A stretch of DNA of 64,000 nt from Pseudoduganella flava (GTDB lineage: Bacteria; Pseudomonadota; Gammaproteobacteria; Burkholderiales; Burkholderiaceae_D), in the NCBI RefSeq assembly GCF_007830495.1, contig NZ_VLKW01000001.1:434001-498000 (forward strand), given 5' to 3'. The notes under the pieces were generated by a model, which was given only the letters and a program-made list of their open reading frames with translations, was not told the DNA's origin and ran no database searches. Of this stretch, positions 16,324-25,431 are shown one piece after another. Position 1 is the first letter of the stretch. Every line of letters starts with the position of its first letter. The translations under genes were made by a program, and so were the position numbers.

Positions 16324-17949
16324 TTTGTCCGCCGCGGCCATCGACAGCGCCACCGCCTCGGCGACCTTGATGCCGTCCACGCCGGCGGACAGGATGCCGC
16401 CCGCATAGCCCGCGCCTTCACCGGCCGGGAACAGGCCGCGCGTGTTCAGGCTTTGCAAGTCGTCGTCGCGGCGCTTGATGCGGATCGGCGACGATGTGCG
16501 CGTCTCCAGGCCCGTCAGCACCGCGTCGTGCTTGAAGTAGCCGCGCACCTGCTTGTCGAACGCGGGGAATGCTTCGCGCAGCGCCTCGGTGGCGAAGTCC
16601 GGCAGGATCGTCGCCAGGTCCGTCAGGTGCACGCCCGGCTTGTACGACGGGATCACGGCGCCGAATTCGGTGGACGGCCGGCCCGCCACGAAGTCGCCCA
16701 TCAGCTGGCCCGGCGCGTTGTAGTTCTCGCCGCCCAGTTTGAAGGCCGCTTCCTCCAGCCTGCGCTGGAACTCGATGCCGGCCAGCGGATGGCCCGGATA
16801 GTCTTCAGGGCTGATCGACACGACGATCGCGCTGTTCGCATTGCGCTCGGCGCGCGAGTACTGGCTCATGCCGTTGGTGACGACGCGGCCCGGCTCCGAT
16901 GCCGCCGCGACGACGGTGCCGCCGGGGCACATGCAGAAGCTGTACACGGCGCGGCCGTTCTTCGCGTGGTGCACCAGCTTGTAGTCGGCCGCGCCGAGGA
17001 TCGGGTGGCCGGCGTTCGGGCCGAAGCGGCACACGTCGATCAGCGATTGCGGGTGCTCGACGCGGAAGCCGATCGAGAACGGCTTCGCCTCGACGTACAC
17101 GCCGCGGTCGTACAAGGTCTGGAACGTGTCGCGCGAGCTGTGGCCGATCGCCAGTACCACGTGGTTCGTCGCGATGCGTTCGCCGGATGCGAGCTGCAGG
17201 CCGCGCAGCTGGCGCACGCCGTTCTTTTCCTCGATATCGAAATCGGTGACGCGCTGCTCGAAGCGGATCTCGCCGCCCAGCGCCATGATCTCCTCGCGCA
17301 TCGCTTCGACCATCTTCACGAGACGGAACGTGCCGATGTGCGGCTTGCTGACATACAGGATCTCTTCCGGCGCGCCGGCCTTGACGAATTCCGTCAGCAC
17401 CTTGCGGCCCAGGTGGCGCGGGTCCTTGATCTGGCTGTACAGCTTGCCGTCCGAGAACGTGCCGGCGCCGCCTTCGCCGAACTGCACGTTCGACTCCGGG
17501 TTCAGCTCGCGCTTGCGCCAGAAGCCGAACGTGTCCTTGGTGCGCTCGCGCACCGTCTTGCCCCGCTCCAGGATGATCGGTTTCAGGCCCATCTGCGCCA
17601 GGATCAGGGCGGCGAACAGGCCGCACGGGCCCATGCCGATGACGACGGGGCGCGGCTGCTGCCCGCGCACGTTGACGCCTTGCGCGACGAACTTGTACTC
17701 CATGTCGGGGGCGGGCATCAGGTGCACGTCGCGCTGGTTGCGGGCCAGCACGCCGGCGTCGTCCGTCGTCTCCAGGTCCACCGAGTAGATCAATACGATG
17801 CTGGCCTTCTTGCGGGCATCGTAGCTGCGCTTGTGGACGATGAAGTTCAAGAGCGCCTCGGCGGGGATACCCAGCCGCGCCAGGATCGCGTCCTTCAGTT
17901 CGTGTTCGGCGTGGTTCAGCGGCAGTTTGATTTCATTCAGACGAAGCAT
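16318..17949 (-). CDS. FAD-dependent oxidoreductase (COG2509-type)
   Basis: Soluble flavoprotein of 543 residues. An N-terminal domain of about 100 residues (LPLNHAEHELKDAILARLGIP...) precedes a Rossmann FAD-binding motif, PVVIGMGPCGLFAALILAQMG, in which GMGPCG takes the place of GxGxxG. It continues with ILERG and a C-terminal FAD-contact region GLFPAGEGAGYAGGILSAGVDG. This layout matches uncharacterised bacterial 'FAD-dependent protein' homologues; the electron donor and substrate are unknown. It is downstream of rsmE in the same direction (124-base gap) and overlaps the convergent corA gene by six bases. Confidence 0.85.
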   Translation of the reverse strand: MLRLNEIKLPLNHAEHELKDAILARLGIPAEALLNFIVHKRSYDARKKASIVLIYSVDLETTDDAGVLARNQRDVHLMPAPDMEYKFVAQGVNVRGQQPRPVVIGMGPCGLFAALILAQMGLKPIILERGKTVRERTKDTFGFWRKRELNPESNVQFGEGGAGTFSDGKLYSQIKDPRHLGRKVLTEFVKAGAPEEILYVSKPHIGTFRLVKMVEAMREEIMALGGEIRFEQRVTDFDIEEKNGVRQLRGLQLASGERIATNHVVLAIGHSSRDTFQTLYDRGVYVEAKPFSIGFRVEHPQSLIDVCRFGPNAGHPILGAADYKLVHHAKNGRAVYSFCMCPGGTVVAAASEPGRVVTNGMSQYSRAERNANSAIVVSISPEDYPGHPLAGIEFQRRLEEAAFKLGGENYNAPGQLMGDFVAGRPSTEFGAVIPSYKPGVHLTDLATILPDFATEALREAFPAFDKQVRGYFKHDAVLTGLETRTSSPIRIKRRDDDLQSLNTRGLFPAGEGAGYAGGILSAGVDGIKVAEAVALSMAAADKL

Positions 17950-18017
17950 GGCAATTCTTCAGAGTCGGCGTGTGCAACCCGCCATTGTACCCAGAAAGGC
18001 TGCGCCGGTCAGCTCAC

Positions 18018-18044
18018 CCGGCCGCACCACGCCGGTGCGGCCGG
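18018..18044. other. Perfect 11-base hairpin between rsmE and the flavoprotein gene
   Basis: CCGGCCGCACC (18018-18028) and GGTGCGGCCGG (18034-18044) are exact reverse complements with loop ACGCC. No T-run follows on either strand. It may act as an mRNA-stabilising or Rho-related structure in the rsmE-flavoprotein gap. Confidence 0.6.
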
Positions 18045-18073
18045 CCCACGGCCTGTGCGCTTTTGTGATTTTG

Positions 18074-18796
18074 TCATGCGCCCCAGGCCATGCCGAGGGC
18101 GGCCAGCACGGCCAGCCCGGCCGTTTCGGTGCGCAGGATGCGCGGCCCCATCGCCACGCCGATCGCACCCTGGCGCAGCGCTTCCTGTTCCTCCTCGTCC
18201 GTGAAGCCGCCTTCCGGCCCCACCATCACCGTCACCGGCTGGGGCGGCGTCGCGCGGGCCCAGTCGGCCAGGGTTTGCGTTGCGCGCGGCGTCAGCAGCA
18301 GGCGCGGAGCGGCGGACCCGGCGGCCAGCCAGTCGCGCAATTCCGCCGGTTCCGCCACCGTCGCCAGGCGGTTGCGACCGCTTTGTTCCGACGCGGCGAC
18401 GACGATCGCGCGCCAGTGCGCCAGCTTTTTTTCGGCCCGCTCGGCGGACAGCCGCACCACGCAGCGCCGGGCCGCCAGCGGCTGCACGGCCGCGACGCCC
18501 AGTTCGACGGCTTTTTCAACGATCCAGTCCATCTTCGTGCCTTCCGGCAGGGCTTGCGCCAACGTGACGGGGTAGGGCAGTTCCGCTTCGCGCGGGTCGA
18601 ACGTGCGCACCTCGGCCGTCGCCCGTTTCTTGCCGACGTCCGCCAGCACGGCCTCGTACTGGCCGCCGTTGCCGTCGAACAGCGTCAGCGGGTCGCCGGG
18701 ACCCAGGCGGATCACGTGGATGTGGTGCGCCACTTCGGGTGGCAGGTCGACCAGCTGGCCGGCGGCCAGCGGCATATCGATGAAAAAGCGGGGCAT
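18074..18796 (-). CDS. rsmE: 16S rRNA (uracil-1498-N3)-methyltransferase
   Basis: SPOUT-class methyltransferase that modifies U1498 of 16S rRNA using S-adenosylmethionine. The start at MPRFFIDMPL (ATG at 18796) matches the family's N-terminus and gives 240 residues, the usual length; a longer frame to 18922 is not convincing. Visible signatures are VHHIHVIRLGPGD-like RNA-binding strands, KAVELGV, and the knot motifs VMVGPEGGFTDEE and GPRILRTETAGLAVLAAL that form the AdoMet pocket. It is divergent from tkt and followed by the flavoprotein gene. Confidence 0.93.
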   Translation of the reverse strand: MPRFFIDMPLAAGQLVDLPPEVAHHIHVIRLGPGDPLTLFDGNGGQYEAVLADVGKKRATAEVRTFDPREAELPYPVTLAQALPEGTKMDWIVEKAVELGVAAVQPLAARRCVVRLSAERAEKKLAHWRAIVVAASEQSGRNRLATVAEPAELRDWLAAGSAAPRLLLTPRATQTLADWARATPPQPVTVMVGPEGGFTDEEEQEALRQGAIGVAMGPRILRTETAGLAVLAALGMAWGA

Positions 18797-18881
18797 AACA
18801 ATCTGCAAGGTTCGAAAATGCACTGATTTTAAGCCGCACCCCCGTGCTCTGGTAAAATAACGGGCTACACAGTCAGAGGCG

Positions 18882-18930
18882 GCTTCAACATGCCGATGTC
18901 CGGCACTGCCCGGAGATGCCATGTTGAAGC
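18882..18930 (+). promoter_or_regulatory. Hairpin in the tkt leader
   Basis: GCTTCAACATG (18882-18892) and CATGTTGAAGC (18920-18930) are perfect 11-base arms; the 27-base loop contains an inner TCCGG/CCGGA pairing (18899-18903 with 18910-18914). The structure lies 46 bases before the tkt start and encloses the start codon of a possible upstream ORF (18890). Confidence 0.6.
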
Positions 18931-18979
18931 GGCTTCGAGCCCGTCGGATTCCAAACCTCCCTCAGATCAGATCGTATGA
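18890..18979 (+). CDS. Possible 29-codon upstream ORF coupled to tkt
   Basis: ATG 18890 opens a 29-codon frame (start [10 protein letters not shown], end PPSDQIV) whose TGA overlaps the tkt start codon as ATGA. GAGG about 10 bases upstream could serve as its ribosome binding site, while tkt itself has no obvious Shine-Dalgarno. The peptide is not recognised. Its start codon is inside a hairpin arm. This may be chance; it is recorded because the overlap is the pattern seen in translational coupling. Confidence 0.3.
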   Translation: MPMSGTARRCHVEAASSPSDSKPPSDQIV

Positions 18980-20973
18980 ACGTTAAGCTTCCCCACACCC
19001 AGATGGCCAACGCAATCCGTGCGCTGGCGATGGACGCTGTCCAGAAAGCCAATTCCGGCCACCCCGGCATGCCGATGGGCATGGCCGAGATCGCCGTTGC
19101 GCTGTGGAGCGGCCATCACCGCCACAACCCGGCCAATCCGGACTGGGTCAACCGCGACCGTTTCCTGTTGTCGAACGGCCACGGCTCGATGCTGCACTAC
19201 GCGCTGCTGCACCTGTCCGGCTACGACGTGTCGATGGACGACATCCGCAGCTTCCGCCAGCTGCACTCGAAGACGCCGGGCCACCCGGAAGTGGACATCA
19301 CCCCGGGCGTGGAAACGACGACGGGCCCGCTGGGCCAGGGCATCGCCAACGCCGTCGGCATGGCGCTGGCCGAATGGCTGCTGGCACAGGAGTTCAACAA
19401 GCCGGGCCACGACGTGGTCGATCACTACACGTACGCGTTCGTCGGCGACGGCTGCCTGATGGAAGGCATCTCGCACGAAGTGTGCTCGCTGGCCGGCACG
19501 CTGGGCCTGAAGAAGCTGATCGCACTGTACGACGACAACGGCATCTCGATCGACGGTAAAGTCGAAGGCTGGTTCACCGACGACACGCCGCAGCGCTTCG
19601 AAGCGTACGGCTGGAACGTGATCCGCGACGTGGACGGCCACGACGTGAGCGCCGTCGACGCCGCCATCGCAGCGGCGAAAAAATCCGACAAGCCGACGCT
19701 GATCTGCTGCAAGACCGTCATCGGCAAGGGTTCGCCGAACCTGCAGGGTGGCGACAAGGTGCACGGCGCCGCGCTGGGCGACAAGGAAGTGGCAGCCGTA
19801 CGCGAGTACATCAGCTGGGGCCACGAGCCGTTCGTCATCCCGGAAGAAGTGAACACTGCCTGGAACTTCAAGGACAAGGGCGCTTCGTACGAGATCGAAT
19901 GGAACACGAAGTTCGACGCCTACGCGAAAGCCTACCCGACGGAAGCGGCCGAGCTGAAGCGCCGCATGAACGGCGACCTGCCGGCCAATTTCGACGCCAC
20001 GCTGAAGGCTGCGATCCAGGCCTGCGTCGACAAGAAGGAAACCATCGCCACCCGCAAGGCATCGCAGAACGCGATCCAGGCGCTGGCAGGCATCCTGCCG
20101 GAATTCCTGGGCGGCTCGGCCGACCTGACGGGCTCGAACCTGACGAACTGGAAGGAATCGATCGCCGTCCGTTCCGGCAAGCCGGGCAACCACATCAACT
20201 ACGGCGTGCGCGAGTTCGGCATGAGCGCGATCATGAACGGCGTGGCGCTGCATGGCGGCTACATCCCGTTCGGCGCGACGTTCCTGACGTTCTCCGACTA
20301 CAGCCGCAACGCGCTGCGCATGGCCGCGCTGATGAAGCAGCGCTCGATCTTCGTGTTCACGCACGACTCGATCGGCCTGGGCGAAGATGGCCCGACGCAC
20401 CAGTCCGTCGAGCACGTCTCGTCGCTGCGCCTGATCCCGAACCTGGACAACTGGCGTCCGGCCGACACGGTCGAGTCGATGGTCGCCTGGGGCGAGGCAA
20501 TCAAGCGCAAGAACGGCCCCTCGACGCTGATCTTCTCGCGCCAGAACCTGCAGTACCAGGAGCGCACCGAGCAAGCCATCGCCGACATCGCCAAGGGCGG
20601 CTACATCCTGCAGGATGACGCCAACGCGAAGGCCGTGCTGATCGCCACCGGCTCCGAAGTCGAGCTGGCCGTCAACGCCGCCAACGCGCTGCGCGCCGAA
20701 GGCGTGGCCGTGCGTGTCGTGTCGATGCCGTCCACCGACGTGTTCGACCGCCAGGATGCCGCTTACAAGGCGGCCGTACTGGGCAAGGGCCTGCCGCGGG
20801 TCGCTATCGAGGCGGGCGTGACCGATTTCTGGTACAAGTACGTGGGTCTGGAAGGCGCCGTCGTCGGTATCGACACGTTCGGCGAATCCGCCCCGGCGGG
20901 CGTGCTGTTCAAGCACTTCGGCTTCACCGTGGAAAACGTGGTGGCCAAAGTCAAAGGTGTTCTTGCTGCATAA
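18976..20973 (+). CDS. tkt: Transketolase
   Basis: Thiamine-diphosphate enzyme of the pentose phosphate pathway (Calvin cycle in autotrophs), transferring two-carbon ketol units; cytoplasmic dimer. The 665 residues match the family. Signatures include the N-terminal [15 protein letters not shown], the substrate loop [14 protein letters not shown], the ThDP/metal motif [12 protein letters not shown], and the C-terminal [14 protein letters not shown]. It lies 75 bases upstream of gap in the same direction. No RuBisCO or phosphoribulokinase gene is near, so a pentose-phosphate role is more likely here. Confidence 0.97.
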   Translation: MNVKLPHTQMANAIRALAMDAVQKANSGHPGMPMGMAEIAVALWSGHHRHNPANPDWVNRDRFLLSNGHGSMLHYALLHLSGYDVSMDDIRSFRQLHSKTPGHPEVDITPGVETTTGPLGQGIANAVGMALAEWLLAQEFNKPGHDVVDHYTYAFVGDGCLMEGISHEVCSLAGTLGLKKLIALYDDNGISIDGKVEGWFTDDTPQRFEAYGWNVIRDVDGHDVSAVDAAIAAAKKSDKPTLICCKTVIGKGSPNLQGGDKVHGAALGDKEVAAVREYISWGHEPFVIPEEVNTAWNFKDKGASYEIEWNTKFDAYAKAYPTEAAELKRRMNGDLPANFDATLKAAIQACVDKKETIATRKASQNAIQALAGILPEFLGGSADLTGSNLTNWKESIAVRSGKPGNHINYGVREFGMSAIMNGVALHGGYIPFGATFLTFSDYSRNALRMAALMKQRSIFVFTHDSIGLGEDGPTHQSVEHVSSLRLIPNLDNWRPADTVESMVAWGEAIKRKNGPSTLIFSRQNLQYQERTEQAIADIAKGGYILQDDANAKAVLIATGSEVELAVNAANALRAEGVAVRVVSMPSTDVFDRQDAAYKAAVLGKGLPRVAIEAGVTDFWYKYVGLEGAVVGIDTFGESAPAGVLFKHFGFTVENVVAKVKGVLAA

Positions 20974-20984
20974 AGAGACGGGTA

Positions 20985-21011
20985 TCCGTCGCGGCGCTTT
21001 GCCGCGGCGGA
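20985..21011 (+). other. Hairpin between tkt and gap
   Basis: TCCGTCGCGGC (20985-20995) pairs with GCCGCGGCGGA (21001-21011) through 11 pairs including one G-U, loop GCTTT. No T-run follows, so it may be an mRNA processing or stabilising hairpin rather than a terminator. Confidence 0.55.
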
Positions 21012-21048
21012 CGCATAAAAAGAATTTTCTTTCATCAGGAGTACGAGT

Positions 21049-22059
21049 ATGACGATCAAGGTAGCAATCAACGGTTATGGCCGCATCGGCCGCAATGTCC
21101 TGCGCGCTTTCTACGAAGGCGGCAAGAAGCAGGACATCCAGATCGTTGCCATCAACGACCTGGGCAACGCGCAGTCGAACGCGCACCTGACCCGCTACGA
21201 CACGGCGCATGGCAAGTTCAACGGCACCGTCGAGGTGGATGGCGATTTCATGATCGTCAACGGCGACAAGATCCGCGTGTTCGCGCAGCGTAACCCGGCC
21301 GAAATCCCATGGGGTGAGCTGGGCGTGGACGTCGTGCTCGAGTGCACGGGCTTCTTCACGACGAAAGAGAAGGCCTCCGCGCACCTGAAGGGCGGCGCCA
21401 AGAAAGTCATCATCTCGGCACCGGGCGGCAAGGATGTCGATGCGACGATCGTCTACGGCGTCAACCAGAACGTGCTGAAGGCAACCGATACCGTCATCTC
21501 GAACGCATCGTGCACGACGAACTGCCTGGCCCCGCTGGTCAAGCCGCTGAACGACGCGATCGGCCTGGAAAACGGCCTGATGACGACGGTGCACGCGTAC
21601 ACCAACGACCAGGTGCTGACCGACGTGATGCACGAAGACCTGCGCCGCGCCCGCTCGGCCACGCAGTCGATGATCCCGACGAAGACGGGCGCCGCCGCCG
21701 CGGTCGGCCTGGTATTGCCGGAACTGAACGGCAAGCTGGACGGCTACGCGATCCGCGTACCGACGATCAACGTGTCGATCGTCGACCTGTCGTTCATCGC
21801 CAAGCGCGACACGACCGTGGACGAGATCAACCAGCTGATGAAGCAGGCTTCGGAAGGCGCGCTGAAAGGCATCCTGACGTACAACACCGAGCCGCTGGTC
21901 TCCGTGGACTTCAACCACAACCCGGCCTCGTCGAACTTCGACGCGACGCTGACGAAAGTCTCCGGCCGCCTGGTGAAGGTATCGTCGTGGTACGACAACG
22001 AGTGGGGCTTCAGCAACCGCATGCTGGACACCACCGTCGCACTGATGAACGCGAAGTAA
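21049..22059 (+). CDS. gap: Glyceraldehyde-3-phosphate dehydrogenase, type I
   Basis: Glycolytic/gluconeogenic enzyme converting glyceraldehyde-3-phosphate to 1,3-bisphosphoglycerate; 336 residues. It has the NAD-binding start [17 protein letters not shown], the catalytic loop [12 protein letters not shown] with Cys155, and the C-terminal [18 protein letters not shown] precedes ATG 21049. It follows tkt, a common pairing in betaproteobacteria, and ends at a strong intrinsic terminator (22082-22105). Confidence 0.97.
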   Translation: MTIKVAINGYGRIGRNVLRAFYEGGKKQDIQIVAINDLGNAQSNAHLTRYDTAHGKFNGTVEVDGDFMIVNGDKIRVFAQRNPAEIPWGELGVDVVLECTGFFTTKEKASAHLKGGAKKVIISAPGGKDVDATIVYGVNQNVLKATDTVISNASCTTNCLAPLVKPLNDAIGLENGLMTTVHAYTNDQVLTDVMHEDLRRARSATQSMIPTKTGAAAAVGLVLPELNGKLDGYAIRVPTINVSIVDLSFIAKRDTTVDEINQLMKQASEGALKGILTYNTEPLVSVDFNHNPASSNFDATLTKVSGRLVKVSSWYDNEWGFSNRMLDTTVALMNAK

Positions 22060-22081
22060 TCCGCGCATCGTCGCAACACGA

Positions 22082-22105
22082 AAGGGCGCCTCGGCGCCCT
22101 TTTTT
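22082..22105 (+). terminator. Intrinsic terminator after gap
   Basis: GGGCGC, a 4-base loop CTCG, and GCGCCC, flanked by AA/TT and followed by a run of T to 22105. It sits 22 bases after the gap stop codon. Confidence 0.88.
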
Positions 22106-22117
22106 CATGCCCGCAAC

Positions 22118-22398
22118 ATTTCCTAAAATCGGGGTCTGACCCCCAGTCTGGGAAATATTTCCAAAATCGAGGGACTGTCCCTCGACCTTGGAAATATTTC
22201 CTGAACCGAGGGACAGTCCCTCCCCGCGTTTGCTACATAAACGTCGTGAAAACGCATCAAAAGCGCGTCCTGGGCGTTGCCCGCGGGACAGCGATCGGCC
22301 GTCGCCAGAGGGAGCCGAGGGCGCGGCGGCCATGTTGCCAAAAAAGAGGGACTGTCCCTCGAATCTGGAAATATTGCCGAAATCGGGGGACAGTCCCC
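22118..22398. repeat. Array of linked palindromic repeat modules
   Basis: This 280-base intergenic stretch holds four related modules, each a GGAAATATTTCC-like palindrome (or half), a short AAATCG/AACCG link, and a second palindrome. Second palindromes are GGGGTCTGACCCC (22131-22143), CGAGGGACTGTCCCTCG (22168-22184), GAGGGACAGTCCCTC (22208-22222) and GGGGACAGTCCCC (22386-22398), with a further GAGGGACTGTCCCTC at 22346-22360. GGAAATATTTCC occurs at 22151-22162 and 22190-22201, and a GGAAATATTGCC variant at 22367-22378. No gene is supported here. Confidence 0.8.
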
Positions 22399-22433
22399 TG
22401 TCGTGCTGGCGCAACATGCTGTGGCGCGGGCGC

Positions 22434-22467
22434 AAAAAAGCCCTGCCGGCTTGCGCGGGCAGGGCTT
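22434..22467 (-). terminator. Intrinsic terminator of the receptor gene at 22486-25176
   Basis: On the minus strand AAGCCCTGCC and GGCAGGGCTT form a 10-base perfect stem (22438-22447 with 22458-22467) with a T-run (A 22434-22439 on the + strand). It lies about 20 bases past the stop. Confidence 0.85.
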
Positions 22468-22485
22468 GGTGACGCGGGGTACGGC

Positions 22486-25176
22486 TTAGAAGCTGTACGA
22501 CGCGCGCAGGTAGTAGGTGCGGCCCAGCACGTTGGTGTAACGCGGGTCGTAGCCTGCCTGGAAGGTGTCTTCCTGGAAGGACAGCGGCGGTTCGCGGTCG
22601 AACAGGTTGCGCACGCCGAACGTGACCGCGTAGCCCTTCTTCTGCGCCCACGACAGGTAACCGTCGAACGTCGTGTACGACGCCACGCGGTGGTTGTTGT
22701 CGAACGCGTTGTCCGCATCCAGGTAGCCGGACTTGTAGTTCGCCGTCAGGCCGGCGCCGAATTCACGCAGGTTCCAACGCAGGTTGGCGGTGTTCTGCCA
22801 GCGGAAGATCGGGCCGGTGCCGCGGTAGGCGCCAACCTTCTGGATCCACTCGCCGCCTTCGGACGTCTGGTACTTGTAGCTGTGCACCCAGGTGCTGTTC
22901 AGCGACAGGTTGTACGTGCCGAAGTCCGTCGTACGCAGGCGGTATTGCGCGCCCAGGTCGACACCGTTCGTCTTGATGCTGCCCAGGTTCTGGGTACGCA
23001 GGTCGACATAGCCGCAGTTGGTCGGCGTCACGCACTGCGAGCCGTCGATCGACAGGTTGCCGGCCGCGTTGCGGTGGTACAGCGACGCGTACTTGATCGG
23101 GTCGGCGAACACGTCGTCTTCCGACAGGCTGTCGATCTGGTGATCCAGCTGGATCGCCCATACGTCGGCCGACAGCGTCAGGTTGCGCACGCCTTCGTAG
23201 ACGACGCCGAACGTGGCGTTCTTCGACTCTTCCGGTGCCAGGTTCTTGTTACCGCCTTGCAGCTTCTGGAACTGCACGCGGCAGTTCGTCGCCGAACCCT
23301 TGCCAGGAATCGGCACGCCGTCCGGGCAGTTGATCGGGTCGTTCTGCGTCGACGTGTTGGTGTACGCCTGGGCCGAGTTGATCTCATACAGCGACGGCGC
23401 ACGGAAGCCCGTCGAGTACGAACCGCGCACCAGCACTTCCTTGACCGGCTGCCAGCGGAAGCTGACCTTCGGGTTGGTGCTGTTGCCGAAGTCGCTGTAC
23501 TTGTCGTAGCGGACGGCCGCGGTCACGTCCAGCGTCTTCAGCAGCGGAACGTTCAGCTCGGCGTATGCAGCGTACACGCTGCGCGAGCCTTCGTCATGCG
23601 CGTTCGGGTCGATACCCGTGCTGGCCACGACCTTCTCGGCGTATGGCGTGTTCGACTCGGACAGGAATTTCTCGCGGCTGGCGAGCCCACCGATTGCCAG
23701 TGCGGCATTGCGGCCGGCGCCGGCCCAGTCGCCCAGTTCGCGGCTGGCGTTGAAGTCGAAGGTCTTCGTCGTGCCCTTGGCGTTCTGGATGTTGCCGTTC
23801 AGCGCGGCAGCCATCAGCAGGTCCATGCCGGCGGTGGTCTGGTCGCCGAACGGGTTGATCACGCCGTCCAGCACGCCCTTCGTGATCATGTCGCCGTCGC
23901 TGTAGCCGTACAGGTTCACCTTGACCTTGTTCTCGTTGTACGAGAGGGCGGTCTGGTAATCCCAGCCGGCGATATTGCCGGACAGGCTGGCCACGAAGCG
24001 CTGCTGGCGGTTGATGTTCTCATCCGCGCGCGAACCGTTCGGCAGGTCGCGCCACATCACGTTGATGTAGCCCGGCTGTGCGCCGTCCGGCAGGCCGGAT
24101 TCGCCGAGGAAGTTCGGATCCAGCGGAATGTTCGGCGTGATGGCGCCGGGGTTGCCCGGGTAGTACGGGCTCGTACGGTTCATGATCAGGCCGCCGTACG
24201 GCACCGGCGCGATCGCGCTTTCCACCTTGCTGCGGCTGACCAGGTATTCCAGGCCCAGCTGATGGTCGTTCGGCAGCTTCAGCGTGCCCTTGAACAGGCC
24301 GGTGGCGCGTTCGGAACGGGGGATGTAGTCGACGAAGCTCGACGTCGTCATCTTGCAGCTGGTACCGTCCGGGACGAGGTTCGGCGCGCTGGTGCAGTTC
24401 GGCGCGGCCGGGTTGCCGCTGTCGCCTTCCTGGTAGTAGTTGGCCGGGCTCGTGCTGCCGGACAGGCCGCCCGCATAACGCTTGTTGAACGGACGATCCA
24501 GGCCGCCTACGGCGCGCTGCTTCTGGAAGTCGGCCATCGCGAAGAAGTTGAAGCCATCCTTCTCGACGTCGCCGTAGCCGTAGCCCACGTTCGTGTTCAC
24601 GCTCTGGCCGCCCGGGTGCTGCGGCGAATCGCCGCCCACCGTGACGATGCCGCCGGTGAAGTCTTTCTTCGTGATGAAGTTGATCACGCCGCCGACGGCG
24701 TCGGAGCCGTACAGCGACGATGCGCCGTCGCGCAGCACTTCGACGCGCTCGATCGCGGCGAACGGGATCATGTTCAGGTCGGGCGCCGAGCTGTCGAACG
24801 CGTTGTTCGCCAGGCGGCGGCCGTTCAGCAGCACCAGCGTCTTGTTGGCACCGATGCCGCGCATGTCGGCGAACGAAGCACCACCCGTGCCGGAACCGAC
24901 GACCTGGCTCGTGGTCTGGGTCGGCTGCATCGCGGCGACGGTCGACAGCACCTGCTCGACGGTCGTGATGCCTTCGGCCTTCAGGTCATCCATCTTGACG
25001 ACGGTGACGGGCACGGCGGTTTCCGCGTCGATACGCTTGATCGCCGAACCGGTGATCTGCACGCGCTGCATCGGCTGGTCGGCCTGCTGCGCCAGCGCGG
25101 GTGCCGCGATCAGGCTGGCTGCACCGGCGGCGCAGATCAGGCGGATCGAGCGGGAAAGGGTTGTTTCTTTGATCAT
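22486..25176 (-). CDS. TonB-dependent receptor
   Basis: Outer-membrane receptor of 896 residues, of the 'VQITGS' class common in Oxalobacteraceae and Xanthomonadaceae. Signal peptide ends PALAQ; next come the TonB-box-like PMQRVQITGSAIKR and a plug with MRGIGANKTLVLLNGRRLA and VEVLRDGASSLYGSDAVGGV, then the barrel ending LRASYSF with a terminal Phe. GGAG is eight bases before ATG 25176. Its C-terminal repeat (FQAGYDPRYTNVLGRTYYLR) closely matches the receptor at 38123-40777, so these two form one subgroup. The substrate is not predictable. It has its own terminator and a low-GC upstream region. Confidence 0.93.
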   Translation of the reverse strand: MIKETTLSRSIRLICAAGAASLIAAPALAQQADQPMQRVQITGSAIKRIDAETAVPVTVVKMDDLKAEGITTVEQVLSTVAAMQPTQTTSQVVGSGTGGASFADMRGIGANKTLVLLNGRRLANNAFDSSAPDLNMIPFAAIERVEVLRDGASSLYGSDAVGGVINFITKKDFTGGIVTVGGDSPQHPGGQSVNTNVGYGYGDVEKDGFNFFAMADFQKQRAVGGLDRPFNKRYAGGLSGSTSPANYYQEGDSGNPAAPNCTSAPNLVPDGTSCKMTTSSFVDYIPRSERATGLFKGTLKLPNDHQLGLEYLVSRSKVESAIAPVPYGGLIMNRTSPYYPGNPGAITPNIPLDPNFLGESGLPDGAQPGYINVMWRDLPNGSRADENINRQQRFVASLSGNIAGWDYQTALSYNENKVKVNLYGYSDGDMITKGVLDGVINPFGDQTTAGMDLLMAAALNGNIQNAKGTTKTFDFNASRELGDWAGAGRNAALAIGGLASREKFLSESNTPYAEKVVASTGIDPNAHDEGSRSVYAAYAELNVPLLKTLDVTAAVRYDKYSDFGNSTNPKVSFRWQPVKEVLVRGSYSTGFRAPSLYEINSAQAYTNTSTQNDPINCPDGVPIPGKGSATNCRVQFQKLQGGNKNLAPEESKNATFGVVYEGVRNLTLSADVWAIQLDHQIDSLSEDDVFADPIKYASLYHRNAAGNLSIDGSQCVTPTNCGYVDLRTQNLGSIKTNGVDLGAQYRLRTTDFGTYNLSLNSTWVHSYKYQTSEGGEWIQKVGAYRGTGPIFRWQNTANLRWNLREFGAGLTANYKSGYLDADNAFDNNHRVASYTTFDGYLSWAQKKGYAVTFGVRNLFDREPPLSFQEDTFQAGYDPRYTNVLGRTYYLRASYSF

Positions 25177-25431
25177 TTATTGACTCCAATGTTTGTCCCA
25201 GCTCGCCCTGCAAGGCTGTGCTTGATCAGGGCGAAAGTGCATCAAACAACGTGGAGTTACCAATCGTCAACAGTATTTTTACTTCAATTGTTTCAATCGT
25301 GTTACATACAACACTTGCGTAATATTTCTGTATGAATTGTTTCAGGATGTAACGCATTCGTGATAGCAGTTGCATAAACAAAAAACCCTCCGCGGCCGAG
25401 GCCGGGGAGGGCTGACGTACCAGAGCCCGAA
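25177..25431 (-). promoter_or_regulatory. Low-GC upstream region of the receptor gene 22486-25176
   Basis: An AT-rich intergenic stretch, in contrast to the GC-rich surroundings. It contains two direct copies of AATTGTTTCA (25286-25295 and 25335-25344), GTTACAT at 25301-25307 and its reverse complement ATGTAAC at 25347-25353. It also includes TTGTTTCAGGATGT (25337-25350), near-identical to a sequence upstream of the receptor at 50653. A promoter/operator function is inferred. Confidence 0.4.
25381..25411 (-). terminator. Intrinsic terminator of the receptor gene at 25432-28344
   Basis: CCCTCCGCGGCC (25386-25397) pairs with GGCCGGGGAGGG (25400-25411) with one mismatch; the A-run at 25381-25385 provides the minus-strand T-run. 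It sits 20 bases beyond the stop. Confidence 0.75.

Noticed and set aside
18976..22059. tkt-gap as part of a Calvin-cycle (cbb) operon
   Set aside because: No RuBisCO, phosphoribulokinase or CbbR gene is in the window; the pair is also common in heterotrophs.
18967..22068. A 1033-codon open frame on the minus strand opposite tkt and gap
   Set aside because: It mirrors two well-identified genes, is rich in Arg/Val/His/Gln as expected for antisense of GC-rich codons, and has no recognisable domain.
22118..22398. CRISPR-like array
   Set aside because: The repeats are short palindromes at uneven spacing without uniform spacers, and no cas genes are present.
22246..25335. A 1029-codon open frame on the + strand opposite a receptor gene
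   Set aside because: Antisense shadow of the receptor at 22486-25176; it starts inside the palindromic repeats and has no family features.
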